64,000 bases of DNA from Psychrosphaera aestuarii (GTDB lineage: Bacteria; Pseudomonadota; Gammaproteobacteria; Enterobacterales; Alteromonadaceae), in the NCBI RefSeq assembly GCF_017948405.1, contig NZ_CP072844.1, positions 124,001 to 188,000 of the forward strand, written 5' to 3'. Position 1 is the stretch's first letter; each line of letters starts with the position of its first letter. The notes below the pieces were generated by a model. The model ran no database searches. It was not told the origin of the DNA and saw only the letters and a program-made list of their open reading frames with translations. Position numbers and translations under genes: made by a program. Of this stretch, positions 1 to 9,889 are shown piece after piece.

Positions 1-114
1 ATGAAGAATTTGATCTAGCTCATCGTATTGTGTGGAGACTTTACAAATATGATTATCATTTTTACAACCATACCAAAGTAAGCCTTTATTTTGATATTCA
101 TCTAGTTCTAACAT
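1..114 (-). CDS. imuA: ImuA (SulA/RecA-like translesion factor), N-terminal part only
   Basis: An open frame starts with ATG at 114 and runs off the left edge of the window; 38 residues are visible. They begin MLELDEYQNKGLLWYG and contain STQYDELDQIL, which fits the N-terminus of ImuA proteins (a short helix, a Lxx-W-x-G motif, then SGxxELDxxL). ImuA normally forms an SOS-induced mutagenesis cassette with ImuB and DnaE2, which would lie outside the window to the left. A good LexA box lies ten bases upstream of the start codon and overlaps a plausible -10, supporting the SOS assignment. The identification depends on a short stretch, so a different SOS-regulated protein is possible. Confidence 0.6.
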   Translation of the reverse strand, partial: MLELDEYQNKGLLWYGCKNDNHICKVSTQYDELDQILH

Positions 115-123
115 AACACCACC

Positions 124-143
124 TACTGTTTATTTATACAGTA
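124..143 (-). promoter_or_regulatory. LexA box of the imuA promoter
   Basis: The sequence is TACTGT-N8-ACAGTA with an all A/T spacer, a perfect match to the gammaproteobacterial LexA consensus CTGT-N8-ACAG plus the flanking TA pairs. It lies ten bases before the ATG of the minus-strand gene at 114. Confidence 0.88.
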
Positions 144-167
144 TAATAACAGTTAGAGTTTATGCAA
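140..167 (-). promoter_or_regulatory. Predicted sigma-70 promoter of imuA
   Basis: Reading the minus strand, TTGCAT (162-167) and TATACT (140-145) are separated by 16 bases. The -10 overlaps the LexA box at 124-143, the expected arrangement for repression by LexA. Confidence 0.55.
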
Positions 168-175
168 CGCGATAA

Positions 176-201
176 ATAAAAAAAGCCACCGATTGGTAGC
201 T
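176..201 (-). terminator. Rho-independent terminator of cobO
   Basis: On the minus strand AGCTACC-AATC-GGTGGCT forms a seven-pair stem with one mismatch, followed by a run of at least seven T. It lies about 90 bases beyond the cobO stop codon. Confidence 0.7.
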
Positions 202-292
202 TTCTGTTTGAATTATATGGCGTTATTTTAAGCGTACTGTAATGCCGTGGTGATATTGCCTAGTACTTTAAAAAGGACTGTGTTAAACAAGA

Positions 293-907
293 TCAGTAGT
301 CAAAGCCTTGTAACGCCTTAACTCCTGAGTCAAAGGCATGTTTAATATTTTTTACTTCACTTACTGTATCTGCCGCTTCAGCCAACTCACGATGGGCCGC
401 TCGCCCTGTCACGATGACAGACTGCATTTTAGGTCTATTAGCTATGGTTTCTAATACTTCTTCTAATGGTAAGTACTGATATGTAATCATATAAGTCAAT
501 TCATCTAATAACACGACATCAATTGATTCGTCTTGTAGAAAGACTTTGGCTTTTTGCCATGTTTCCAATGCGGCTTTTGTATCGCTTTCACGATTTTGGG
601 TATCCCAAGTAAATCCAGTTTTCATAACAGCAAAAGGAACGCCTAACTTTTCTAGAAGATTACGTTCGCCACATTCCCACTCACCTTTAATAAATTGAGC
701 AACCGCTGCTTTTTTATCATATCCAACACAACGGGTAACTACACCAAAACCAGATGTAGACTTACCTTTACCATTTCCTGTTATAACTTGAAAAATGCCC
801 TTTTCCACTTGAGCAGACTCAACTCGTTGATCAACTTGTTCTTTCAAACGTTGCTGACGTTCTTTATGTTTTTGATCTTTAGTTTGTTGTGATTCTTCGT
901 TCATCAT
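293..907 (-). CDS. cobO: Corrinoid (cob(I)alamin) adenosyltransferase, CobO/BtuR family
   Basis: This 204-residue cytosolic enzyme transfers the adenosyl group of ATP to reduced corrinoids, making adenosylcobalamin. The P-loop GNGKGKST is at about residues 44-51, followed by the family motifs VVLLDELTYM (acidic Walker-B-like segment) and VIVTGRAAHREL. Length matches BtuR/CobO (about 200). An N-terminal 35-residue highly charged helix, common in this family, precedes the P-loop. Two adjacent ATG codons at 907 and 904 are both possible. No other cobalamin genes are nearby, so a salvage role rather than de novo synthesis is likely but not shown. Confidence 0.93.
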   Translation of the reverse strand: MMNEESQQTKDQKHKERQQRLKEQVDQRVESAQVEKGIFQVITGNGKGKSTSGFGVVTRCVGYDKKAAVAQFIKGEWECGERNLLEKLGVPFAVMKTGFTWDTQNRESDTKAALETWQKAKVFLQDESIDVVLLDELTYMITYQYLPLEEVLETIANRPKMQSVIVTGRAAHRELAEAADTVSEVKNIKHAFDSGVKALQGFDY

Positions 908-1096
908 TTTCCAAAAGTTATTCTACACTGTTATCCATACAGATTATGTAAGGACTTGGGCCAATGCAACTAACAAAATTTGATAGAAAACCACAAATAT
1001 AAATAAATTTTTACGAAAAGTGTGCTGTTCTGGTTAATTAATGATAGAATCCGGCGGCTTTTTTTAACCAACTTATTGAGAAGATAGAGTAAGACA

Positions 1097-3184
1097 ATGG
1101 CTGACTTATCGAAGTATAGAAATATAGGTATCTTCGCTCACGTAGATGCTGGTAAAACCACTACAACTGAGCGTATTTTGAAATTAACTGGTCAAATCCA
1201 CAAGACTGGTGAAGTACACGACGGTGAGTCAACAACTGACTTCATGGAACAGGAAGCTGAGCGTGGTATTACTATCCAGTCAGCTGCAGTAAGCTGCTTC
1301 TGGAACGATCACCGTTTTAACGTTATCGATACTCCTGGACACGTTGACTTCACAGTTGAAGTTTACCGTTCTCTTAAAGTATTAGACGGTGGTATTGGTG
1401 TATTCTGTGGTTCTGGTGGTGTTGAACCACAATCAGAAACTAACTGGCGTTATGCGAATGACTCAGAAGTTGCACGTATTATCTTCGTAAACAAATTAGA
1501 CCGTATGGGTGCTGATTTTTACCGCGTAGTTAAGCAAACTAAAGACGTACTAGGTGCTAACCCACTAGTTATGGTTCTTCCTATCGGTATCGAAGACGAG
1601 TTCTGTGGTGTTGTTGACCTATTATCACGTAAAGCATACATTTGGGATGACACTGGTCTTCCTGAAAACTATGAAATCACGGACATTCCTGCTGATATGG
1701 TTGACAAAGCAGAAGAATATCGTGAAATGCTTATCGAAACTGCTGTTGAGCAAGACGATGACCTAATGGAAGCGTACATGGAAGGTGAAGAGCCTTCAAT
1801 TGAAGACATCAAGCGTTGTATCCGTAAAGGTACTCGTACAATGGACTTCTTCCCGACTTACTGTGGTTCTGCATTCAAAAACAAAGGTGTTCAATTAGTT
1901 CTTGACGCTGTTGTTGACTACTTACCATCTCCTACAGAAGTTGATCCTCAGCCTCTTACAGATGAAGAAGGTGAGCCGACTGGTCGTCACGCAATCGTTT
2001 CTGCTGACGAGACATTCAAAGCATTAGCATTCAAAATCATGGATGACCGTTTTGGTGCACTTACGTTCGTACGTATCTACTCTGGTATGTTGAACAAAGG
2101 TGACACAATCATGAACGCTGCGACAGGTAAAACTGAGCGTGTTGGCCGTATGGTTGAGATGCAAGCAGATGAGCGTAAAGAACTTACTTCAGCACAAGCG
2201 GGTGACATCATCGCTATCGTTGGTATGAAAGGTAACGTTCAAACTGGTCACACATTATGTGATCCTAAAGACCCAATTATCCTAGAGGCAATGGTATTCC
2301 CTGAGCCAGTAATCTCAATCTCTGTTAAGCCTAAAGATAAAGGTTCAACTGAGAAAATGGGTATTGCGATTGGTAAAATGGTTGCTGAAGATCCAACATT
2401 CCGCGTTGAAACAGACCAAGATTCAGGTGAAACAATCCTATCTGGTATGGGTGAGCTTCACTTAGACATCAAAGTTGACATCCTTAAGCGTACTTACGGT
2501 GTTGAATTAGAAGTTGGTGAGCCTCAAGTTGCATACCGTGAAACTATCACGCAGCCAGTTGAAGATTCATACACGCACAAGAAACAGTCTGGTGGTTCTG
2601 GTCAATTCGGTAAAATCGATTACCGTATCAAGCCTGGCGAACCTGGTTCTGGTTTCACGTTCACATCAACAGTTGTTGGTGGTAACGTACCTAAAGAATT
2701 CTTCCCAGCAATCGAAAAAGGTTTTGCTGGCATGATGGAAACTGGTGTTCTAGCTGGATTCCCTGTTCTTGACGTTGAAATCGAACTTTACGATGGTGGC
2801 TTCCACGCAGTCGATTCATCTGCTGTAGCATTTGAATTAGCAGCACGTGGCGCATTCCGTCAATCAATTCCTAAAGCAGGTGCACAACTACTTGAACCAG
2901 TAATGTTAGTAGACGTGTTCACTCCTGAAGATCACGTTGGTGATGTTATCGGAGACCTTAGCCGTCGTCGTGGCATGATCGCTGGTCAAGAAGCAGGCGC
3001 TACTGGTGTTCGTATTAAAGCTGACGTACCACTTTCAGAAATGTTTGGTTACATCGGTTCACTACGTACAATGACTTCAGGCCGTGGTCAGTTCTCTATG
3101 GAGTTCAAAAACTACATGCCTTGTCCAAGCAGTGTTTCTGACGAAGTAATTGCAAAAGCAAAAGAAGAGAAAAACGCTAAGTAA
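1097..3184 (+). CDS. fusA2: Elongation factor G, FusA2-type paralogue
   Basis: The 695-residue translational GTPase catalyses ribosomal translocation. G1 is [15 protein letters not shown] near residue 14, the switch-II motif is DTPGHVDF and G4 is VNKLDRMGA; domains II, III, IV and V follow at normal spacing, so the protein is full length. It stands alone rather than in an rpsL-rpsG-fusA-tufA operon, and residues such as [12 protein letters not shown] and [17 protein letters not shown] resemble the second EF-G found in Vibrio, Shewanella and Pseudomonas. Codon use is strongly biased to GTT, GGT, CGT, AAA, indicating high expression. Whether it is a translocation or a recycling/stress form cannot be read from sequence. 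Confidence 0.93.
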   Translation: MADLSKYRNIGIFAHVDAGKTTTTERILKLTGQIHKTGEVHDGESTTDFMEQEAERGITIQSAAVSCFWNDHRFNVIDTPGHVDFTVEVYRSLKVLDGGIGVFCGSGGVEPQSETNWRYANDSEVARIIFVNKLDRMGADFYRVVKQTKDVLGANPLVMVLPIGIEDEFCGVVDLLSRKAYIWDDTGLPENYEITDIPADMVDKAEEYREMLIETAVEQDDDLMEAYMEGEEPSIEDIKRCIRKGTRTMDFFPTYCGSAFKNKGVQLVLDAVVDYLPSPTEVDPQPLTDEEGEPTGRHAIVSADETFKALAFKIMDDRFGALTFVRIYSGMLNKGDTIMNAATGKTERVGRMVEMQADERKELTSAQAGDIIAIVGMKGNVQTGHTLCDPKDPIILEAMVFPEPVISISVKPKDKGSTEKMGIAIGKMVAEDPTFRVETDQDSGETILSGMGELHLDIKVDILKRTYGVELEVGEPQVAYRETITQPVEDSYTHKKQSGGSGQFGKIDYRIKPGEPGSGFTFTSTVVGGNVPKEFFPAIEKGFAGMMETGVLAGFPVLDVEIELYDGGFHAVDSSAVAFELAARGAFRQSIPKAGAQLLEPVMLVDVFTPEDHVGDVIGDLSRRRGMIAGQEAGATGVRIKADVPLSEMFGYIGSLRTMTSGRGQFSMEFKNYMPCPSSVSDEVIAKAKEEKNAK

Positions 3185-3204
3185 TTAGCACTAACTCTTA
3201 ATGG

Positions 3205-3230
3205 AAAGCCTGCCTAGTGCAGGCTTTTTT
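3205..3230 (+). terminator. Rho-independent terminator of fusA2
   Basis: AAAGCCTGC-CTAGT-GCAGGCTTT forms a nine-pair stem with a five-base loop followed by a T run, starting 21 bases after the fusA2 stop codon. Confidence 0.9.
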
Positions 3231-3379
3231 GTGCTTAAGATTTACGGCGACCAAATGGTAGTCCGCCAAATAAGACTTATGCTACAATTTACCCCTACAA
3301 TAAAATTGAAACCAGATTAGAATTATGTTGTGTACACCATCAATCGTATCCAACTAATCTTCTTTATATAGGCTCATCA

Positions 3380-4120
3380 GTGACTGAACAACAAGGCAAA
3401 CGACTCAATAAATTCATCAGCGAATCTGGATATTGTTCACGACGCGAAGCGGATAAACTTATTGAGCAAAAGCGCGTTAAAATCAACGGAAAACTACCTG
3501 AGCTTGGCACCAAAGTACTAGACGGTGATATCGTCACAGTTAATGGTAAAACTATTAACGCTAGTGCTGAAAATAAGTCAGACCGTGTTTACATCGCCTA
3601 CAATAAGCCTATTGGTATTACTTGTACTACAGAACGTCATGTTCGTGGCAACATCATAGATGCAATCAATCACCCTCAGCGTATTTTTCCTATCGGACGA
3701 CTAGATAAACCATCAGATGGTTTGATCTTTTTGACCAGTGACGGTGATATTGTGAATAAAATATTACGAGCGGAGAACGCTCACGAAAAAGAATACGTTG
3801 TTGTTGTTGATAAGCCGTTAAACGAGCGTTTTAAAAGTCGTATGGAAAAAGGTATTCCAATACTTGGTACAGTGACAAAACCATGCAGAGTGAAATTACT
3901 TGGGCCTAAGAAATTCTCTATCATTCTTACCCAAGGTTTAAATCGTCAAATTCGTCGCATGTGTGAATATTTAGGATTTGAAGTTACTAAGCTACAACGC
4001 ACTCGCATTATGAACGTCGACTTAAAAGGCCTAAAGCCTGGACAGTGGCGTGAGCTTACTAATCAAGAAATGAATCAAATCAATAAAGCGGTTGCAGGTT
4101 CTAAAAAAACAGCCGAATAA
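3380..4120 (+). CDS. rluF: 23S rRNA pseudouridine synthase, RluF family
   Basis: The 246-residue protein has an N-terminal S4 RNA-binding domain ([21 protein letters not shown], residues about 8-28) and a RsuA-type catalytic domain. The catalytic aspartate lies in [19 protein letters not shown], and the C-terminal [18 protein letters not shown] motif is diagnostic of the RluE/RluF/RsuA group. RluF modifies U2604 (and weakly U2605) of 23S rRNA; the KPIGITCTT segment supports RluF over RluB. The start is a GTG with a weak AGG upstream; no better in-frame start is visible. It is preceded by a 150-base leader with no terminator-like structure. Confidence 0.88.
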   Translation: MTEQQGKRLNKFISESGYCSRREADKLIEQKRVKINGKLPELGTKVLDGDIVTVNGKTINASAENKSDRVYIAYNKPIGITCTTERHVRGNIIDAINHPQRIFPIGRLDKPSDGLIFLTSDGDIVNKILRAENAHEKEYVVVVDKPLNERFKSRMEKGIPILGTVTKPCRVKLLGPKKFSIILTQGLNRQIRRMCEYLGFEVTKLQRTRIMNVDLKGLKPGQWRELTNQEMNQINKAVAGSKKTAE

Positions 4121-4135
4121 TTAGCCATATAATCA

Positions 4136-4197
4136 GACCTCTGTAGTAAAGCCAATAATCGCATCAAAACGATGAAAAAGCCTTAACTACAAAGGTC
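4136..4197. repeat. Imperfect inverted repeat, 12-base arms
   Basis: GACCTCTGTAGT (4136-4147) pairs with ACTACAAAGGTC (4186-4197) except for one position. The 38-base loop holds a small CATC/GATG helix. It sits between the convergent ends of rluF and the DUF5610 gene. It lacks a T tract directly after the stem, so it is not a standard terminator. Confidence 0.5.
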
Positions 4198-4232
4198 AGT
4201 TAAGCTAATATTTTTTATTGTTTAACGTCGGC

Positions 4233-5552
4233 TCACTCTTCACTACTAGGTGCTCGAAGCAACTCAAGACGACTTGACCACTGCTCCACAATGGACGAGG
4301 AAAAAGAAGCAAAGTCTATTGTGTAGTCTTGCTCTTCAGGCTTATTCATTAAGTCCATTTTTTGGAACAAGTCCGATAGCAGATCTCTTGGGTGAGAAAA
4401 CAAATCTTCCGTCTTAGCAAATTCACCTTTCAGGTCAGCAGCAAAATTCCCTAATGGTTCTACCTGTCTTAATGCAGCAGCACCGGGACGCAAAGAAGCT
4501 TGCTCTGACTGATAAGCCTCAACCGCTCTAACGCTTGTACTTTGACTTAAATCCAGTGCAAAAGCGCTAATCTCTGATGAGTCGTATTCCAACTCCAACG
4601 CCTTGTTAATAGCCTCTTGCATGTCACCGTCATAAAAATCTGCCGATAAACTATTAATTTTTTCTAATAAGGCATTTATAGCCTCTAGTTCGTCTTCGTC
4701 TAAATCACCATCAATACTTAATGAGAACTGCTGCTGATTGACGACTTCACTATAAGAATACGCATAACTACCACTATATGAATTGCCACCGCCTTGGCCC
4801 TGACTAGAAAAACGACCATTACCAGACTCAACCGACGCACCTAAAAACGCACTGGCATTAATTTTTATTGTATCGCCATCTCGTGTTTCAAGTTCAAATT
4901 CAAACGAGCGAGACTCTTTTGATTGCAAAGACTGGAATAAAGCTTCGCCGATACGCGCTGGCGGAACTGACTCTTCTGCTGAGTCATCCGGTTGATTTAA
5001 ACTAACTGGCTTTTCGATGACACTCTGATTTTCACCTAAGTATTCATTCGCTAACTCAAACAAGCCTTCTTTTACTTTTTGTGCTGTTAAAGAAATGTCA
5101 CTTTCAACATCACCTTCTAACAGGCCCATGTCTGACAAAATACCACTGGCTTCTTCATAACCCTGTTCAAAACCTTTTAAGCCTGCTTCGATTCGACTTT
5201 GTAGTTGTTCTGATGTAGCGCCATCGGCTTTGTCCATTTTTAAGCGATTAGTGATAAACCCAAGTATTGCGCTAGATGATGCCTCGGCACGTTTGTATCT
5301 TTGTTCAATGGCAGCCTGCTCTAACTTATTAGGTTTGAGGTCTTGCGGAACTGAAATTGATTGCTGCACACGTTTTTGTACCGTTTGATGAAAATACGAA
5401 AAGCTCGTGCTTGAAGTTGCGCCGGACAGGGTTACGAATGACGCTGGCGGTGATTTTTTTATTTGCTGTTGGCCATTTTGAGAATTTAGTTCGCCCTTAC
5501 TGCTGGGTTTGCTCAGCCAATTTTGAAATTGATTGGGGTCGAATTTAATCAT
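4233..5552 (-). CDS. DUF5610 domain-containing protein
   Basis: A 439-residue protein of unknown function. The start chosen is the ATG at 5552 (MIKFDPNQFQNW), which has AAAGG nine bases upstream; the longer frame would need a TTG at 5612. The segment around residues 70-160 (SSSAILGFITNRLKMDKADG ... ELANEYL) matches the DUF5610 region known from Vibrio, Shewanella and Alteromonas proteins. The central part is low-complexity Gly/Ser/Tyr. There is no signal peptide or membrane segment, and the composition is acidic and Gln/Ser-rich. It is a single gene, convergent with rluF. The DUF call is from recall of the family pattern. Confidence 0.72.
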   Translation of the reverse strand: MIKFDPNQFQNWLSKPSSKGELNSQNGQQQIKKSPPASFVTLSGATSSTSFSYFHQTVQKRVQQSISVPQDLKPNKLEQAAIEQRYKRAEASSSAILGFITNRLKMDKADGATSEQLQSRIEAGLKGFEQGYEEASGILSDMGLLEGDVESDISLTAQKVKEGLFELANEYLGENQSVIEKPVSLNQPDDSAEESVPPARIGEALFQSLQSKESRSFEFELETRDGDTIKINASAFLGASVESGNGRFSSQGQGGGNSYSGSYAYSYSEVVNQQQFSLSIDGDLDEDELEAINALLEKINSLSADFYDGDMQEAINKALELEYDSSEISAFALDLSQSTSVRAVEAYQSEQASLRPGAAALRQVEPLGNFAADLKGEFAKTEDLFSHPRDLLSDLFQKMDLMNKPEEQDYTIDFASFSSSIVEQWSSRLELLRAPSSEE

Positions 5553-5756
5553 TGTTTTATACCTTTGTTTGCCTATTCCCGTTATCGGCAAAAGGTCACA
5601 ATTATTGAACAATATTCATTCAAATATAGCGCTTATATTGCAACTTGTTGATCAATAATTGCATTTATTCGAAAGGAATTTGCCAATTTTACTAATTATT
5701 GAACCTCACTCCCTTTGCTACACTATTTACACTAACTAAAAAGAATAGAGGGCATC

Positions 5757-6737
5757 ATGGGATTACTTGTTGACGGCAACTGGAAAGACAAATGGTATGA
5801 CACCGATAGCAGTGATGGTAAGTTTGTGCGAGAAGACGCTCAACTACGAAACTGGATCACGCAAGATGGCTCTGCAGGACCTAACGGACAAGCTGGATTT
5901 AACGCCGAAAAAGATCGCTACCACCTGTACGTTTCTTTAGCCTGCCCTTGGGCTCATCGAACCTTGATCGTTAGAAAATTAAAATCGTTAGAAGACTATA
6001 TAGATGTGTCAATTGTAAGCCCAGACATGTTAAAGAACGGTTGGGAGTTCGATAAACAAAATCACAGTACAGGCGATGCCTTGTTTGATTCGAACTTTAT
6101 GCATCAAATTTATACTCGCAATAAAGCCGACTATTCAGGGCGAGTCACTGTGCCGGTACTTTGGGATAAAAAGCAAAACCAAATAGTCAGCAATGAATCG
6201 TCTGAAATTATCAGGATGTTTAATTCTGCATTTAATCATTTGACTAACAATTCACTAGATTTATATCCACCTTCGCTTCAAGCGGAAATTGATGAAGTGA
6301 ACGACTATGTTTACCATAATATTAATAATGGGGTTTATAAATGTGGGTTTGCAACTCAACAAGAGGCATATGAAAACGAATACAACAAACTCTTTGACGC
6401 GATCGATCATATCGAACATCGATTAAGTACAAATCGTTACTTAGTCGGCAACTCGCCAACGGAAGCAGATTGGCGGTTATTCACAACACTCATTCGTTTT
6501 GATGCGGTTTATGTGGGCCATTTTAAATGTAACAAACGAACAATAGAGAGTTATCCACATTTATCGGCTTATGTTCGTGAATTGTACCAATGGCCTGGTA
6601 TTGCTGAGACCGTCGATTTTTACCACATAAAACGACATTATTACTTTAGTCATACTATGATAAACCCGACCCAAGTAGTTCCGGCCGGACCTGCAATCGA
6701 TTACACCCGACCTCATAATCGAAATGAAATCGGTTAA
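5757..6737 (+). CDS. yqjG: Glutathionyl-hydroquinone reductase (YqjG / xi-class GST)
   Basis: The 326-residue cytosolic enzyme reduces glutathionyl-hydroquinones using glutathione. The N-terminal thioredoxin-like domain carries the catalytic cysteine in SLACPWAHRTL (Cys63), and the C-terminal helical GST domain includes LVGNSPTEADWRLFTTLIRFD and the xi-class tail RHYYFSHTMINPT. Length matches E. coli YqjG (328). It is a single gene with its own terminator. Confidence 0.93.
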   Translation: MGLLVDGNWKDKWYDTDSSDGKFVREDAQLRNWITQDGSAGPNGQAGFNAEKDRYHLYVSLACPWAHRTLIVRKLKSLEDYIDVSIVSPDMLKNGWEFDKQNHSTGDALFDSNFMHQIYTRNKADYSGRVTVPVLWDKKQNQIVSNESSEIIRMFNSAFNHLTNNSLDLYPPSLQAEIDEVNDYVYHNINNGVYKCGFATQQEAYENEYNKLFDAIDHIEHRLSTNRYLVGNSPTEADWRLFTTLIRFDAVYVGHFKCNKRTIESYPHLSAYVRELYQWPGIAETVDFYHIKRHYYFSHTMINPTQVVPAGPAIDYTRPHNRNEIG

Positions 6738-6773
6738 CGGTTACAAACGACAATATTTGTATAATGATTAATT

Positions 6774-6800
6774 ATGGCCTTACAATAAGGCCTTAATTTT
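6774..6800 (+). terminator. Rho-independent terminator of yqjG
   Basis: GGCCTTA-CAA-TAAGGCC forms a seven-pair stem followed by TTAATTTTA, about 40 bases beyond the yqjG stop. Confidence 0.7.
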
Positions 6801-6834
6801 ATGACGTTGTGTCTTTTATAAAATAGGTAATATC

Positions 6835-7755
6835 ATGAGCCAAGCGCCAAGTTCAGTGGTTATGATCAGGCCACATCATTTCCAACCAAATCCACAAACT
6901 GCGGCTGATAATAGTTTTCAAAGTGAAGCAAATACAGACGTTTCGCTAAAAACGCTAGCCTATCAGCAAGTGACTGACATGGTAGCGAAGCTAGAAGCAC
7001 ATGGAATAGACGTTAACTTATTTGACGACACAGGGAGCTCTACCCCTGATTCTGTATTTCCCAATAATTGGTTCTCTACTCACGCTGACGGAAAGATTGC
7101 TATATATGCCATGTTCCCAGAAAACCGACGCTTAGAAAGGCGCCCGGATATTATCCAGCACCTCATCAATAAATACAAAGTAAGCCAGGTTATAGATTAC
7201 TCGCCAAATGAGCATCAAGCACGATTTTTGGAAGGTACTGGTGCAATGGTATTAGATCACTCGGCCCGCATTGCCTTCGCCGTTCGTTCTAACCGTTGCT
7301 CTGATCAGCTATTTTATGAGTTTTGCCAACAATTTTCATATCGTCCAGTGCTCTTTGATGCAACAAATAAAGATGGTACACCTGTGTATCACACCAATGT
7401 AATTATGACGATAGGAAGCGATTACGTATTGTTAGCAACCGACATGATCAAAGACCCAGAACAGCGCTCTATTGTTCTTGAGGCAATTGAATCTGCAGAT
7501 AAAATGGTTATTCATCTTAGCGAGCAACAAATTGAACAATACTGTGGCAATGCGTTAGAGCTATCTAACGGCAAAAAGAAATACTTAGCCCTTTCGAGTA
7601 CAGCGTTTGACGCATTAACCAATGACCAAAAACAAACGCTTTCGAGTCGAGTTAACCTCTTACCATTTGATGTAAACGCAATTGAATATGCGGGTGGTTC
7701 TGTACGCTGTATGTTAGCAGGCATTCACTTACCAAAAAGAACCGACCATAAATAA
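6835..7755 (+). CDS. CtlX-like arginine deiminase superfamily hydrolase
   Basis: The 306-residue protein belongs to the guanidine-modifying (amidinotransferase/deiminase) fold. Visible catalytic features are the substrate-binding VFPNNWFSTH, the histidine of YHTNVIMTIG (His186) and the nucleophile in AGGSVRCMLAG (Cys292). The start VVMIRPHHFQPNPQTA and overall length match the group annotated as citrulline utilization hydrolase CtlX. The exact substrate (citrulline, arginine or a methylarginine) cannot be told. No arginine catabolism genes are next to it. Confidence 0.82.
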   Translation: MSQAPSSVVMIRPHHFQPNPQTAADNSFQSEANTDVSLKTLAYQQVTDMVAKLEAHGIDVNLFDDTGSSTPDSVFPNNWFSTHADGKIAIYAMFPENRRLERRPDIIQHLINKYKVSQVIDYSPNEHQARFLEGTGAMVLDHSARIAFAVRSNRCSDQLFYEFCQQFSYRPVLFDATNKDGTPVYHTNVIMTIGSDYVLLATDMIKDPEQRSIVLEAIESADKMVIHLSEQQIEQYCGNALELSNGKKKYLALSSTAFDALTNDQKQTLSSRVNLLPFDVNAIEYAGGSVRCMLAGIHLPKRTDHK

Positions 7756-7840
7756 CTAAACCGGTTTTTAACTTGAACTGTATAGGTACAATACAATAGA
7801 ATTGTTCGCCCTCATGGTGAGGCTGTAAAATGAGGATTGC

Positions 7841-8854
7841 ATGATAATCAAATCGACATTTAAACCTGCTTGGTGGCTTAATAATCGCCATTTACAAACA
7901 ATTGTGCCTAGGTTTTATTCTGTCCCAAATACTTTCAAACCTTTTGAGCAAGAGTTTGCTTTATCAGATGGTGACTTCGTAGAGCTTATCTGGAGTCAGT
8001 CACCTGCTTATATCAATGAAAATACGCCTATTGTGATCGTTCTTCATGGCTTAGAAGGTTCTTTTGACAGTTTTTATGCAAAACGAATGATGAATGCCAT
8101 CCATCAAAAAGGTTGGGTTGGTTTATTAATGCAATTCCGTGGTTGTGGTAAGAAACAAAACCGTCTGGCAAAAACTTATCACTCCGGTCAAACCGAAGAT
8201 GTCTCTGAGTTGGTGAAATACGTAAACAAAAAGTTTCCAACTAATCCGCTATATAGTGTTGGCTTTTCTTTAGGCGGAAATATGCTCGCCAAATATTTAG
8301 GTGAAGAAGGTGATAAGTCGGTATTGTCCGGTGGTATTGTCATTTCAGCGCCACTGGATTTGTCACTATGCGCTCATGCTATTGGGCAAGGATTTTCAGC
8401 GGTATATCAAAAGTATTTAGTTGATAAACTGAGAAAAAAAACGAAAGATAAGCTTGCGCTCATGAAAGAGCGCTTTCCAGTAAAAGTATCTGCTGAACAG
8501 TTAGATGACATCAAAATACTTACCGAATTTGACGAAGCTGTAACTGCACCAATTAATGGTTTTAAAAGTGCAGCTGACTATTATGCAAAATCGAGCGCAA
8601 ATAAATTTTTAGGCTCAATAGCAACCCCAACATTAGTTATTCACGCCAAAGATGATCCGTTTATGTCAGCTGAGGTTATCCCTAATGAAGGAATGCTTTC
8701 TAATGCGGTAAGATTTGAACTCAGTAAATCTGGAGGCCATGTTGGCTTTATCTCAGGATTAAACCCATTTAAGCCGGTTTTTTGGGCTGAAAAGAGAACT
8801 ATTGAGTTTATTCAACAAGAGCAGCTAAATAAATTTGGACACACTTTCGCATGA
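7841..8854 (+). CDS. yheT: YheT-family alpha/beta hydrolase
   Basis: The 337-residue protein opens with KPAWWLNNRHLQTI, the signature of the YheT/Abhd1-3 group. The oxyanion segment is VIVLHGLEGSFDS, the nucleophile is Ser143 in VGFSLGGNM, and the acid and base are in HAKDDPFM and SGGHVGF. Family members are hydrolases of lipid-like esters with ill-defined substrates. The stop overlaps the start of yheU (ATGA), so the two are co-transcribed, the same order as in enterobacteria and Vibrio. Confidence 0.9.
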   Translation: MIIKSTFKPAWWLNNRHLQTIVPRFYSVPNTFKPFEQEFALSDGDFVELIWSQSPAYINENTPIVIVLHGLEGSFDSFYAKRMMNAIHQKGWVGLLMQFRGCGKKQNRLAKTYHSGQTEDVSELVKYVNKKFPTNPLYSVGFSLGGNMLAKYLGEEGDKSVLSGGIVISAPLDLSLCAHAIGQGFSAVYQKYLVDKLRKKTKDKLALMKERFPVKVSAEQLDDIKILTEFDEAVTAPINGFKSAADYYAKSSANKFLGSIATPTLVIHAKDDPFMSAEVIPNEGMLSNAVRFELSKSGGHVGFISGLNPFKPVFWAEKRTIEFIQQEQLNKFGHTFA

Positions 8855-9087
8855 TAATTCCTTGGAAAGACCTTAGTAACGAAGCGATAGAAGGCATTAT
8901 TGAAGAATTTATAATGCGCGAAGGCACTGACTACGGCGAGGTAGAGGTCTCGTTTAATGATAAAAAAGACCAGCTACTACAACAATTAAAAAGTGGCGAG
9001 GTTGTATTGGTTTTTTCGGAATTACATGAAACCGTAAACCTAATGCCAGCTAAGACCTTTAGTCCCGACGTGAGTCGTGCGGGATGA
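8851..9087 (+). CDS. yheU: YheU-family protein
   Basis: A 78-residue acidic protein matching the UPF0270/YheU family, with the typical start MIIPWKDLSNEAIEGIIEEF and the REGTDYG motif. Its function is unknown. It overlaps yheT by four bases and its 3' end overlaps the convergent cysQ by 29 bases. Confidence 0.9.
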   Translation: MIIPWKDLSNEAIEGIIEEFIMREGTDYGEVEVSFNDKKDQLLQQLKSGEVVLVFSELHETVNLMPAKTFSPDVSRAG

Positions 9088-9889
9088 TCATCGTCGACCA
9101 ATCCAAAGATTGGTCTGATGCAACAAAAAAGTCCGGGTTTAAAAATGACTCTCTTTCGTTATAACTTAAAGGTTTAAATTCCGAGTCAATAATACGACCA
9201 CCAGCTTCTTCAACAATGATTTGAGGCGCTCCAGTATCCCACTCTCCAGTTGGGCCCACTCGAATATACAAATCGGCTTTACCTTCGGCAACCAAACAAG
9301 ACTTTAATGCACAGCTGCCAAGGGAAATAAAACTTAAATCAACACCGTCAATAATGTACTTAGTAATTGAATCCAATTTTTGAACTCGACTAATAGCAAC
9401 CGTCAAAGAGTGTTTAGCGGTATCAATCTTATTACCACTGATTTTTGACGTTGATGACTTTGTTTGCTTAAACGCACCCTGGTCTTTAGTAGCCCAGTAA
9501 GTGTCTTCTGTAACAGGAGCATGAATAACACCTAACACAGGTTTATTGTTTTGTATCAGTGCGATATTAACTGCAAAATCGGGACGGCCGGCTACAAACT
9601 CTTGAGTGCCATCAAGTGGATCAACAAGCCAATATTCAGCCCACTGTTTGCGGTCACTAAATACTAACCCTTCACTTTCTTCAGAAATAATTGGAATATT
9701 TGGAGTAAGGGACTGTAATGATGAGATAACGATATCATTTGCTGCATAATCTGCACTTGTTACTGGAGAATGATCGGATTTATCGTACTGTTCAAAATCA
9801 CCGTCTTCAAAATATTCTAATATTGCGCCGCCTGCTTTAATGGCAATATCTTTAACGTCTTCGACTAGTTTTTTGAGATCTGTTTCCAT
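9059..9889 (-). CDS. cysQ: 3'(2'),5'-bisphosphate nucleotidase CysQ
   Basis: The 276-residue Mg-dependent phosphatase removes the 3'-phosphate from PAP/PAPS, keeping sulfate assimilation by-products low. The inositol monophosphatase-fold motifs are ISEES at the first metal site, VDPLDGTQEFVAG, and WDTGAPQIIVEEAGG near the C-terminus. The ATG at 9889 is chosen because GGAA lies ten bases upstream; the frame can be extended to a TTG at 9913 without support. It is convergent with yheU. Confidence 0.9.
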   Translation of the reverse strand: METDLKKLVEDVKDIAIKAGGAILEYFEDGDFEQYDKSDHSPVTSADYAANDIVISSLQSLTPNIPIISEESEGLVFSDRKQWAEYWLVDPLDGTQEFVAGRPDFAVNIALIQNNKPVLGVIHAPVTEDTYWATKDQGAFKQTKSSTSKISGNKIDTAKHSLTVAISRVQKLDSITKYIIDGVDLSFISLGSCALKSCLVAEGKADLYIRVGPTGEWDTGAPQIIVEEAGGRIIDSEFKPLSYNERESFLNPDFFVASDQSLDWSTMIIPHDSRRD

